Shown: piece by piece, positions 11,296 through 22,689 of the stretch
Position numbering within the stretch: position 1 is the first letter of the stretch
How the letters are laid out: each line of letters starts with the position of its first letter
Assembly (NCBI RefSeq): GCF_010389155.1
Contig: NC_057765.1
Span: forward strand, 22,756,980 to 22,820,979
Origin: Erigeron canadensis
Taxonomy: Eukaryota; Streptophyta; Magnoliopsida; Asterales; Asteraceae
DNA: 64,000 nt
Direction of reading: 5' to 3'
Notes under the pieces: generated by a model
Databases searched by the model: none
The model's input: the letters and a program-made list of their open reading frames with translations, nothing else
Told to the model about the DNA's origin: nothing
Made by a program: the position numbers and the translations under genes

Positions 11296-11525
11296 GGTGA
11301 TTTATCACACTTGAGGATAAATTGAAAGTTTTTGGTCGATAGTTGTGTGGGAAATGTTAAGATGTACATGTGATGGGCCGGGCTTGTCATCACCCTCATG
11401 TTTTTGTTCGTTTTATTAATGATGACATAAATGGATACATTATCATAATTTTGAATCCCTTATATTATGGTGGTCGATCCCAATAGTCATGATTCGTTTG
11501 TATTGGATGTGGTTCTCCATGATCA

Positions 11526-11650
11526 TGTCTTTAAAGCGCCTATCGTGATTGTATAAACTATAAAGCATTCCAAATAGTTGATTTCATATTAAAGCATGAA
11601 TTGCATGTTAGAGTTATAGAGTAAAAGATTTCCTCCATAAACCTTGATAG
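11526..11650. repeat. Direct repeat, left copy
   Basis: The segment from TGTCTTTAAAGCGCC to CATAAACCTTGATA is repeated with divergence at 12412-12524. The pair flanks the MITE at 11766 and a segment shared with 17230-17833. Confidence 0.7.
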
Positions 11651-11765
11651 CTGATACATAGTTCTCTAGGTTACTATTTTGTTGATACATAGTTCTCTAG
11701 GTTACTAGGTTTTTAAGTATATATAAAGAAAAGATATAAATAAATGATAATATGTATTATCAAGA

Positions 11766-12046
11766 ATTAATTGCAAGATTAGTCTTTATGGGTTTTACAT
11801 TTTAGCAATGAGGGTCATTTTTCTAGTTCATTAGCAATGAGGTCCCTTTTAAATTTTGCGAAAAGACGGTATTGCCCCTGTACGTGTTGGCCACGCGCAA
11901 ACTTGACGAAACTCACTAACGGACCTGCTAAAAAGGGACCAATTTTGCAAAAAATTCTCAAAAGAGGGACCCCCATTACAGCGATACTTAAAAAGGGGAC
12001 CCATTGCTAAGGTGTGTAAATCACAGGATCAAATTTGCAATTAACT
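11766..12046. mobile_element. Long-TIR MITE
   Basis: The two ends pair over about 50 bp: the left arm begins TTAATTGCAAGATTAGTC and the reverse-complemented right arm TTAATTGCAAATTTGATC, both running to TTAGCAATG(A)GGGTC. The 281-bp element has no coding content. The long TIR suggests Mutator-type relatives, but a 9-bp duplication was not found. Confidence 0.65.
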
Positions 12047-12060
12047 TATAGAAAAAATAT

Positions 12061-12411
12061 ATAAATTTCTAATTTAAACATAATTGACTAATAACATTAA
12101 CATATATAATTATTAATTTAACATAATTGTATAAAAAATAACCATAATTCATCAAATAACCCTTTTATTAAATTAAAAAGAATGTATGAGTTGTTCAAAA
12201 ACTAAAAATAAAATGTTTAACTTTTGTTGACCATACCAAATCCGGTTGATTCTTACCGATATGGTCGAATTTGACCAACGTTGACCCAAGTTTATGGTGT
12301 TGACCGATTTTTAATCTAAGTATAGTAAACTCATCTTGGTAGCCCACCAATACACTAGCCAATTCAGAAAAACCGGTTATATTGGTCGATTTTTACAATG
12401 CTGTTTATGAG
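12061..12411. repeat. Paralogous repeat, copy 1 (no MITE)
   Basis: This segment aligns with 17230-17833 almost end to end, including AATTGACTAATAACATTAAC, TCAAATAACCCTTTTATTAA and TGGTCGA. It keeps the uninterrupted site at about 12208 where the other copy carries a Stowaway element. Confidence 0.8.
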
Positions 12412-12524
12412 TGTCTTTAAAGCGCCTATTCTTATTGTATAAAGCATTCCACATAGTAGTTGTTATCATATAGCATGAATTGCATGATTGTTAGAATAAA
12501 AGATTTGCCCCATAAACCTTGATA
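12412..12524. repeat. Direct repeat, right copy
   Basis: The partner of 11526-11650, sharing TGTCTTTAAAGCGCCTAT, CATGAATTGCATG and CATAAACCTTGATA. It lies just downstream of the PIP5K stop codon, so it may fall in the 3'-UTR. Confidence 0.7.
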
Positions 12525-12650
12525 CACAGCTTGTACTCTAGGAACGTGATGAAAACTATACAAAAGGTAATCGATAACATAACGATTTGTAAATTATATA
12601 TATCGACCGAGTAGTTAAATTCTGGACCATGTGGTTTGAGGGTGCAAGCT

Positions 12651-15600
12651 TTAAGTTCCTGCAGGGAAAACCTTCTCCAGATGATTAATAAAACGTTTCG
12701 AGTAAAACTGGGGATCCGCAACAGATACTGACTTGGGATCGTGGCGCCTTGATTTATAAGCATGCTCTATTTTCTTTCTCATGTTGTATCCCTGTAGTAT
12801 ATCAATTATACCAAGATAGAGTACAACATCATAGACCTCAAAAAGTTCTGTTTCATTAGAATTTGATGGTTCTTTTGAGAAGACTTTACGGTTTGCCTCA
12901 GCTGGCATGTTTACTCCTAACTGCACTCGTAACCTGATAATGGAAGAGCTTGGTATTTAAGTCAATGTAGTGATGATATCTTAAAAAAAATTAGTCAAAT
13001 AAGTTCAGCCCTTTTTTAATTTAGATATGAATTTTCATCTTAGTTACAAGATGCAACCCAAAATGACAGATTTAGCTTATTTAATCAGATTGAGATTCTT
13101 TGAGCAGATATGGCAATACCTTGCAGTACCAGGAAGAAGGAGATCAACTTCCTTATCACCTACTGAAAATGCTTTCAAAGTACTTCCTCTGATGTGTGGA
13201 CCAGGTGCGGTGTTGACAGAACTCGGCTCATGGGTCACAAGAAGAAGTCCCTTTGGTGGAATTGACCGGTCGACATTAAATAATGTTGGAGCTAGTAACA
13301 TGAGAGATCAGTAAATAATCAGATTACGGAGCATATTCTTTGTAGAAACAGCAATTTTAATAGATTGAATAAATCAATAAACATATAACTAGCCTGATTT
13401 TAACATCTAGTAAACTATGTACAGCAAGTAAATAAATCATCAAAAGTTCATTAACATAGAAAAATTTACCAAGATCAGTAGGAGACTTCACAGGTCCATG
13501 GTATGAATCTGGCGGTTCTAAGAGAGCATTCATATGCTTAGGAGCTCTAAAATGCAATCCCAGAAGAAGGCTATAATCTATAATGCGCTGTGATTCTAAA
13601 AAGACACAGTCTAGGTAGATTTGTCTGCAAAAATTTGGAAGGGAAGTCCAGTTAGTTAGTATGTTATTAAATGACTTCTATAACTATTGTGGTTCTCATG
13701 ACCAGAGGTTCTCATGACCAGAATGACGCAAAATGAGAAACTTACTTGAAAAGGGCATCACGTAACGACTTGTCCATATGAAAAGCATAAGCAAGATCAA
13801 GGTCTTTAAATGTGGTACCCTCATCTATGTCATCGATATTGGTTTTTCTTCCATGGTAAGAACCCTTTAAATCATAACGACGATGTATCCGCAGTTGTGT
13901 GTAAAACATATTTCCCATGACCACAAATTGTACCTGAAAATAAATAAATGAATGTAATTATTTTATCCATTACTATAAACCAAAAAAGAAGACTGGATTA
14001 AGGTGAAATACCTTCTTGCCACTTCTCAGTGAAATTTCATGGAGTCCATAAAATTTAGTGATCAGAGTGTTATCATGGGCTTTTACATGATTGTAATAGT
14101 TGGGAAGCATCTTCAGTAATTCCTATAAAATCCATAAAACAATATCAACATTTAATTACTGTTACAAGTTTACAACCGTCTAGCGCAACTTTGTCATCCT
14201 TGACAGCGACTAGACTTGATATATGCGTGTAGTTGGTACATGTCTGTGTGTGTGTATGTGTGTGTTCATACACATAATTGTAAAAAAGCATGCTTCATAA
14301 GTTTCATAAAACACAACACATATGTTTTGGTAGATACAAACCTTGAGTTCAGATGTTCGTAAAGTTTTAATCACAAATTTGTCATCAAGAGACATATAGA
14401 AAATGCTGCCGCTTTTTCCTGAAGTAGAAATCTCTCTCAAATCATCCCCACATATCGACATCATATAATCTGCGGCATCTATGTTGAACATCTCCCTTAA
14501 ATTTCTGGAAACAATTTCATCAATATTTATTAAGAGTACCAAAACATATTACAAACATCATTTACAAATCACTCTGCTTGCTCCAGAATACACTGAACCC
14601 TTGTTTGAGCCATGTATTTATGAAGTATCAGTATTCCTTAACCCTTTTATTATAATGTTTTCTATGATTCTCCCATTAACAAAGGTAATTACGCCCTACT
14701 TAATGCTAAAAAATTATGTGGTCATATGTCCAAGAAAGAAGTAAATAAAACAGAACAGATGTAAGAACAAATATACATCATATCCAGATAAACTAGTACC
14801 TGAAGACCATAGGACAATAATCTTTCCAATGAAAATCGAATGACAAGTGTGGAGGTGTCATTCGTGAGCCTTTGGTGGGAAAAAACACCCTTATTCTTGC
14901 TTTTTCACCAAAATCCGAGTATCTCAATGTACGTATAGAAATCCGTGAGGTTTTGCCAACAATATACCTGTTAATTGAACCGATCAGTCCCACCACACAT
15001 TAGTGTTCATATAAGTACGAGATTTATCTGGCTGTGGTAATTATCTACATGCTTTGTCATTAATTGTTGGGATTAAACTTAACCTAGTTAAATTTGTAAA
15101 TCTAGGACATGTTGTGAGCACGGGAAAAGGAAATATGAAGCCAAATCTAGAATTATTCTCCTAATCATATAGACGTGAAGGTTTCTTGTTTAATTTAGTT
15201 ACCTGATACCTAGCTGCAAATTAAGCATCAGATGGTAGCTCTTAACGTCATCAGAAATGTCCGATAATGACTTTAGTTTCACTTTCTTCACATGCTTTTT
15301 GCGTTGTTGTTCACGTTTGTATGATAATCCTGCATTAGTATTTGCCTTTTCTTTGATCAAAACTCCATCTATATATTCCTGTTCATAAATTACAGTTGGA
15401 TCCTCATCGGCCACTTCAGTTTCTCCATCCTCGGAGCCATGAGATAATATGTCAGTATTGTCTAACACAGAGAACTCTGTACCCGAATCCCCCTTGATAT
15501 CCTTATCTTTTTCCAAGGATACTTTCTTGACTATCTTCCGATTGGAGTCTTTGAGAACTCCAATAATAGGTAAAACTCCAATAATAGGTATTTGTTTAGG

Positions 15601-16248
15601 TAGCTTACGGCTTATACTACGTTTTAGCTCCTTTAAAACTTTCTTTTTGCCTAATCTTCCTGAAGGCCGGTTCCTCTTTCCTGTAGGATAAAAAGTGCCG
15701 CGTCCATCCTTGATGCCATGAGTCCATATTCCAAAATAATAACTACCATCAGCAAACCTATAAACGCCTGACCCGTGTCTAAACCCATTTGACCAATAAC
15801 CATCATACAAATCACCGTTATGAAATTTCATTACCCCTCTACCACACATCTTTCCTGCTTTCCAATTCCCAATATACATATCTCCATTACACCAAGCATA
15901 TTTACCTGTACCTTCATGCACTCCATTTTTCCAAAAACCATCATAAATATCTAAATTACTATATTCTTTTCTACCATGTCCATGGTGAATGTTTAACCTC
16001 CAGGACCCTATATATTTAGACCCGTCTGGATTAGTCAACGTTCCATAACCATCAAGAAAACAGCCAGAATAATCACCCTCATAACTTTTTCCAGACGACC
16101 AAGTAATCCGTCCACCCTTACTCATTTTTCCGTCTTCCCATTCACCCTCATAAACTGTACCATCTTCCCATGTGCATTTTCCCTTGCCATGGGGGATCAT
16201 CGCCTTCACGTTACCAAAGTACACACATCCATTTAGAATGATCTCCAT
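12651..16248 (-). CDS. PIP5K: Phosphatidylinositol-4-phosphate 5-kinase, MORN-repeat type
   Basis: Eight exons: 16248-15203, 14967-14800, 14504-14342, 14122-14012, 13933-13746, 13624-13470, 13291-13120 and 12933-12651. All introns are GT-AG, all phases fit, and the total is 761 codons plus stop, a usual length for the family. Exon 1 has eight MORN repeats (about residues 8-190), then a charged linker. The kinase domain starts near residue 350 and shows MVFRNLREMF, the glycine-rich KSGS loop, the ATP-binding Lys in KFVIKTL, YDLKGS, catalytic IIDYSLLLG, LLLVTHEP, and LGIIDILQGY before the basic KKIEHAYKS specificity loop. The enzyme makes PI(4,5)P2 at the plasma membrane, for vesicle traffic, ion channels and cytoskeleton. 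A CAG acceptor 8 bp before the ATG implies a 5'-UTR intron. No lesion was found. The paralogue's first exon lies 13.8 kb to the left on the same strand. Confidence 0.95.
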
Positions 16249-17229
16249 ATGTGTCCTGAAATCATGACAATGAACACTGTTAGATATAGTATTACAAATT
16301 TCTTTCCTTTTTCATTCTGCAATAGTTTTCGTATTAAATTTGGTAAGTCACCAGTTTGGTCAACAAGCCAGTCGAAAATCATGGTACTTAGTTTGTGTTC
16401 TTAATCTAATTACAACTCTAGATTTTATCTTTTTGAAAACATGGGAAATGGGACTAAACAATCATTCTAATTTTTTTAACTTAGTTTTTGCTATCAACTA
16501 CCCTGTTTTCTAATGTTCTGTTTGTCTTTGTTTCATTGTTTGGGTCACTTTTCGCTCTTTTCAGACTATTGTGCCGGTCATTTTTCAGGCTGCTGACCAG
16601 CTGTTGTTATTAGATGATGGGCGGCAACTGATGAGACTATGGGGATCAGGTCACTTCCTTACTACTTGGTCAAAAGTTGTTTACTTAGCTTTGATTCTTT
16701 AATTGTTGAAGTAGTCTTATATAGCATTGGGTCATTACACATAGTTTACTGTGATATTTGATCCATTTGTATTTTATGATTACTAGCTTTTTGATTCATT
16801 GGTACTTTGGTAGTGTTTACTGGTAGTATTTGGTCCATTGATAGTAGTATATTTTTATGTCTTATGTTTTGGTCAAGTATAACTATTGTGGTTGATCATT
16901 CATGCCTGACAATTGTTGATCTTTTTCCACGTTGATGTATCATCTATAATTTTAACTTGGGCATGGACCTTGGTATATTGACTTGTCAATAAATAGTAAG
17001 TATGATGGCAGGGCAACTTGAGGTCAAGTTATGGGATGACATAAAGAAAGTTACATTATATCATCCTTTTAAGATCAAGTCTATTTGATAAGGTCAAGTT
17101 ATGGGGGTGACATTATGAGCAAGGTTGCGAAATTTGAAAAATCAGATCGGATGGAAAAAAATTGGATTGAATTTTTATGTATTAAAATAATAATTTATAA
17201 AATTATATGTAATAGAAATTAAAGAACTA
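16249..17229. other. PIP5K upstream region; promoter expected, nothing specific
   Basis: This is the 5' flank of the PIP5K gene and should contain its 5'-UTR intron and promoter. I see a twice-repeated GGTCAAGTTATGGG motif (17031 and 17092) but no terminal repeats or open frames of note. Confidence 0.5.
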
Positions 17230-17833
17230 TATAAAATTTCAAACTTAAAGTAATTGACTAATAACATTAACATATATAATTCTTCAATTTAACATCGTAT
17301 GAAAAATAACATAATTAATCAAATAACCCTTTTATTAAAAAAAATGTATGAGTTATTCAAAAAAATAAAAAAAATACTCCCTCCGTCCCACTAGAAATGT
17401 CTAATTTTAAATTTTCAAAGTCTTTGTTTTTTAACTTTGACTTTAGTTACTTTTTATTGCATTATATAATAGTTGATGAAAATTATATTAAATAAAAACA
17501 TATCTAAAACTTAATCAATTCATATATTTTTCATCAAGTATTATACAATACAGAAAAAAATATTTAAGGTCAAAGTTACAAAAAAAAGACTTTGAAAATT
17601 CAAAACTAGACATTTCTAGTGGAACGGAGAGAGTATATGTTTAATTTTTGTTGACCCAACCAAATCTGGTTGATTCTTATGGATATGGTCGAGTTTGACT
17701 AAAGTTGACTCAAGTGTATGATGTTGATTGATTTTTTGTGCGACTATGACAATCTCGTCTTGGTAGCCAACTCATACACAGATTCCGGAAAATTGGTTGT
17801 AACAGTCGATTTTTACAACACTCATTATGAGTG
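17230..17833. repeat. Paralogous repeat, copy 2 (interrupted by MITE)
   Basis: Homologous to 12061-12411, extended by the 257-bp Stowaway insertion at 17377-17633. Confidence 0.8.
17377..17633. mobile_element. Stowaway-type MITE (Tc1/mariner) with TA duplication
   Basis: The left end CTCCCTCCGTCCCACTAG and the reverse-complemented right end CTCTCTCCGTTCCACTAG form the classic plant Stowaway terminus. TA flanks both sides (17375-17376 and 17634-17635). TAGAAATGTC continues the inverted repeat. The paralogous segment near 12208 lacks it, confirming the limits. It needs a mariner-like transposase in trans. Confidence 0.9.
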
Positions 17834-19117
17834 AGGATATTATTAGACAACCGTTTTAACTTGGCAAATGAGCAACCAGTTGCCATAATGTCATGGGCCG
17901 GAGACAATTATTCTGACTCTGGGGATCCAATATGGCTTGACAAAGATGAACCCGTATTTGAGGCTAATGAACATTAAATTATACATATTCCTTATATCAT
18001 CTATATATAGACGATTTTATACATATGAAAATATACTTGTTTTATGAACTTTTGATACTTACGTGCACAATACGTTAGAGACGGAGCCAGAAATTTTTTT
18101 GCGAGAGGCAATTTTAAAAGTCGTTTGTCATACTTATAATAGTCGTATCCGAGAATGTGAAAAATACAGACTGTAGCTCGAGAATATATAATGTATTCAA
18201 TCATAATGCAAGAAACCAAAAAAATATACTTTTTAGAAAATAAATAGCTTGCATATATATATATATATGACCCTTATTTTAAGAACCTATTTTTTTTGTA
18301 AGAACCGTGAGAACTCTTAAATTTTATATTGGAACACATGCTTTTCTTGGTCATTCACATGTGAAATGTTGTAAAAACATATGTTATAGAAGAAATCCAT
18401 ACGATTCCCATCAAATTGTCACCATTTCTTGCATCGCCGCCCATCAAATCCATACGATTCCCATATGCGTCCCTTGACAGCCAGCTTAGAACGGATGAGG
18501 GCCTTTGGCTCGTACCGTATCCACCCGAAAACGAACATGATTCTCGCCGGAAAGTTAACTTACACATCTGCAAGTCTTGCTGGAGATGGTCGCCGTCGCC
18601 GGAGGATCATGGTGGTGGTCGGAGATGATCATGGTGGTGGCGGTGGTGGTCAGAGATGGAAGGAGGAAGGAAAAACTTTGTACTTTTTGTACTTTTTTAA
18701 ATGCTTGTACCATAAATAACCCACCCCTATATCTATATACATATTTTTTTACATAATTATTATGATTATTATAATTAGTTGCTTGTGATAAATATATATA
18801 ACATTTTGAAAGAAAAATAATTTTTCCACAAACAGCTATATATATAGTTATATATTTAAACAAAGAAAGTTTTTTGTTAAACTTTTTTCATATTTGTTTC
18901 TATTAAAAATTAAAAAAACTCAAGTTTTTTATTCATCCAATAAAGAGGTCTATCTCAAAGTCAATGTTTCAATGACCAATGACTTCCAAAGAATAAGTTA
19001 TGACAACGAAGGTAACATTTGTATTTAATTATTTCATACTTATTTTTCTTACTTTTATTTTTTTTTACAAATATACCATTTAAAATTTAAAAATTTACAT
19101 TGTATTAAAATTGGAAT
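17834..19117. other. Intergenic with GGT-rich low-complexity tract
   Basis: It contains a TA microsatellite (about 18253-18268) and a GGTGGT-rich tract (about 18605-18665), complementary in style to the CCACCG tract at 31540-31650. The Gly/His-rich short frames over it are low complexity, not genes. An AAGAACCGTGAGAACTC motif near 18300 looks like an edge of a dispersed repeat. Confidence 0.4.
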
Positions 19118-19800
19118 TGTTGGAATATGATCACGTAAAATGAACGTATGTCGGAAAAGTATTTAAGCCTACGGGGTCACACCTCAACGTGAATGTAACT
19201 ATAAATTGATTAATATATTAAATGTAGTTTATTAACTAATTTGATCACGAAAAACTAACGGAGGTTCGTTAAAAGAGTTAAAAGTTAACGGTACTTAATT
19301 AACGGACTTAACGGAGAAGAGTTGGAATTAGGAAACCCCTCTAGAATGTTCTAGGGGGGGGGGGACGGTCGAACAAGGGCTCCAAAACCCTTAAACTTGG
19401 CCATTAAGTTTCCTAAGCCTATAAATAGAAGCCTAGGTTAATTGTTTTTCACACACAATTAATTAGGTTTTTTCTAAAACCCTAAAAATCTCTTCTCTCC
19501 TCCTCTCTCTTGTTTCGGTCGACTACCACAAGAAAACAAGGGGGTTTTGGCTTTTGTTTGGGTCGAAATTCAAGGGTAAAAAGAAAGGGTTGTTCGGTTC
19601 GTGATCAAGTACTAGCATACATACGTTCCACCGTTGAGTGTGTAATCGTAGAGAGGTTAAGTTAAACCTTGTTCTTATCTTCAATCTCTCCATTATAAGG
19701 TACAAATTCTATACTTTGGTTAATTAATTAAACTACATAGATCTTGTCTTCCGTTGCGTGCTTTGTGATTTGTTGTGATAATTAGTTTTAAAACCCAACA
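19118..19800 (+). repeat. 5' LTR of the copia element
   Basis: 683 bp, TGTTGGAATATG to CCAACA. It contains a poly-G run near 19350 and a TATA-like CTATAAATAGAAG at about 19420, a likely promoter element. Confidence 0.92.
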
Positions 19801-19801
19801 G

Positions 19802-19815
19802 TGGTATCACGAGCC
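19802..19815 (+). promoter_or_regulatory. Primer-binding site (initiator Met tRNA type)
   Basis: TGGTATCACGAGCC, one inserted base away from the usual TGGTATCAGAGCC, directly after the LTR. Confidence 0.8.
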
Positions 19816-21479
19816 TACTATGTATGTTTTTTGATTACCAATAAATCAAAACTTGAAGGGGGGTTAGGGTTCTTGATCTTCAAATTTTCGAATATATATA
19901 TATATATAGTTAAATTGTTTTTGTAATTTAATTACATTATTTAAATAAGAAAAAAATATATATGGTTCGAAAATTTTTTCCAGAAAATAAAAAAAAAAAA
20001 GTTTTTTTTTAGGGTTCCTAATCCAAGTTTTGATTTAATTACATGTTTATGTGATAAATCGTATGTAATTATGTGTTGTACCTTTACTTTTAATTGTTAA
20101 AAAGAAGTAAAAATCATGAATTTTTCATGCAAATCATTCATGATTCTTACTTAGATATATTGAGATGAAATCTTGATCATTAGGGTTAATTATGCTAGAT
20201 AATTGTATAATTAATTGTGTGACAATGTGAATTTTTCGTATAAACTTTCTGTTTTGCGACAGTTTACTAAAAAATTGATATCTATTAATCCGTAATGAGT
20301 TAGAAGTTGTGCTTTGAACTGTAGATTCCCAACACACAGGGCTAAAACTTTGTAGTTCTGGTCGAAATCTCAATCGGACCAGAAACAGGTCTAAACAGCT
20401 CGTGAAGCTACTGGAATTTCCAGAAAGCTAACTATGTGATTATATGATAATTGTTTGTGATGTACATGTTTAAGGCTTACGCAATCAAGGCAACTTGATG
20501 TATGTGGTCCTCCTCTTTGAAGGAGGAGCCGGATTAGACATAAATAAACCATAGTGACATGTTTAGGTGGCCTACCATAACTCGTTGCATGCTTAATAGT
20601 TATAGTTTATAATTTTGCATATTTATTGAGATATAAATTGTGATGTAAAATTGTTTTGAGAAAAGATAAACTTGACTAAGCAATATCGAAATAAGAGACT
20701 TTTTAATAAAATTGGAGTCCTACAACCTTGAGATACACCGGCTCACCCATTTGAACAAACTCTAAGAGAGATATAAGCCGGAGTGCGCTAGCCTTCTAAA
20801 AGGGCGAGTTTTTAAATCGCATTCATCGCATACCTTTTCCCTTGCGCTTCTTTGTGTGTTCAAATGGAGCTACCGAGCTCTCTTGTGTTGCTAAGACTAT
20901 ACAAATGATTTTATTAAATATTATGTTTAGAAGATATGCATGAATTTTCGAAACATAACTTTTTGATCACATATCAAATTGTATGACCCAATCAACTTAA
21001 GTCATTGCCATCCAATTTGTCAAGGACACATGGGGTCGTTATTTTACTCACTGGTACACAGTGGTGAAATGACGATTGCATGACAAAACCCATTCACTGA
21101 TACACAGTGGTGGTCAATTTTGCACATTCTTAGTTGGACGACTTAAAGCGAGTTAAGCGGTGAGACCTTGACCCGTGGCAAAAGATGGGACAAAACATGA
21201 CTACAAAAGATCGTTTGATGAATCGAGCGTCTTACGTAGGTCCCATACTTTCTAGGAATTGCACTTGTAATGCAATTATTGCTCGTCACTTACCTTTTAA
21301 GTGCAATCATTTCTAGCAGATCAACTGATGAAATGGTTGTATGTCAATTGGATCCTAGCCTTAATGAAATTATCTGTTTATTCTATAAACATTGGGTAAT
21401 TAATTTCTTAAGGATTTATTATCAAAAATACCGATAATTGAACTTGAATTTGTTTTGTAAAAGGCAACAAATCCTTCAC

Positions 21480-22140
21480 AAAACATACACCAATCGGCTT
21501 TCAGGTCGATGCTGGAAAGAGAAAACTTTCTGAAACCAATTTCAATGACTGTTTTTGTGAATAGAGAATTGTTCTAAGAGTTGAAAAGAAAACCAATGTC
21601 ATTAAAACTCAGATACCGCTATTTCTAATGCGAATGCCATTGCTTTGCAGTTGGAAGCATAAAATACTCGGTACAATAGACATATTGAGGTTGCTTATTT
21701 GATGCTAGAAGCATGTCTCCTGAGCTTCAAAAGGCAATTCGGATTGCAAAATCCGTGTGATATGATCAAATAACTCAAGTCTATGTACGGAAAACAAGTT
21801 GGAGTTGAATTACTTTAGCTAATTGAGTCACTCCATAACTTGAACACGAGTATGGGAAACCGGTAAATGCTCATGTACTCAAGATGAAGAGTCACTTTGA
21901 GCATTATGGAAAGGATTAAACTATGCGTATCTTCTGTCAATTCTTATTGGCATAAGAGATAATTGCAGATTTGCATAGCATAGTTGGACTTCATATCAAG
22001 TTGATTGAGTATGAAGAAAACCGTCCAAGAAATCTGAGATACCCCAAGTTCTTATGATCAAGGGGGGAATGGTTTAGAAAGCAAAACAACCGTAAAGCTA
22101 AAGGAAAGAACTTAGGTAAGAGAAAACAAAGTGTTTAGTC
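21480..22140 (+). pseudogene. Decayed copia gag
   Basis: No long frame survives, but short stretches in changing frames resemble copia Gag: an RIVLRVEKKTN-like segment near 21570, and further fragments that look like the UBN2/retrotran_gag core up to about 22130. Frameshifts and stops are frequent. Recognition rests on these fragments and on position before integrase. Confidence 0.5.
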
Positions 22141-22689
22141 TCAAAACCTTAAAAGACCCTTTAGAAAAAGGAGCATATGGCTAAAGACCAGTCTTGTCAT
22201 CACTATGCTATAGTGAGACTCTGGAAGAGGAATTGTACTAAAGTATCTAGCTGAGTTGAACAAGAAGAAGAAGCAAGTTGGTTTAACCAGTTCTTCTAGT
22301 ATCTTCTTAACTGAATTATAAGTGTTGATGAGATTCAAATGATAATTCAATAGCAAAATAGTCAAGTTAACTTGGACTCTATCTTTGACATGGTCATCTT
22401 GTTTAATTTTTGTCAAGAAACGCATTTAAAGACTTCAATGTGAAGATATCTTACAAATCAAATGATGAATCATTTAATAAATGCGTGTCTTCGGCATTAT
22501 AAGTAGCAAGAAACGCATTAAAAGTCTTCAATGTGAAGAGATCTTACAAATCAAATGATGAATTGTTTGATAAATGCGTGTCTTTCGAATTACCGTTAGC
22601 AAGAAAAGCATTGAAAACTTCAACGTGAAAGGATCTTACAATCAAATGATGAATCATTTGACAAATGCATATCTTGTATTTTCGGCTAT

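Noticed and set aside
18429..18719. Gly-rich small protein
   Set aside because: It is a GGT low-complexity tract with no start context or homology pattern.
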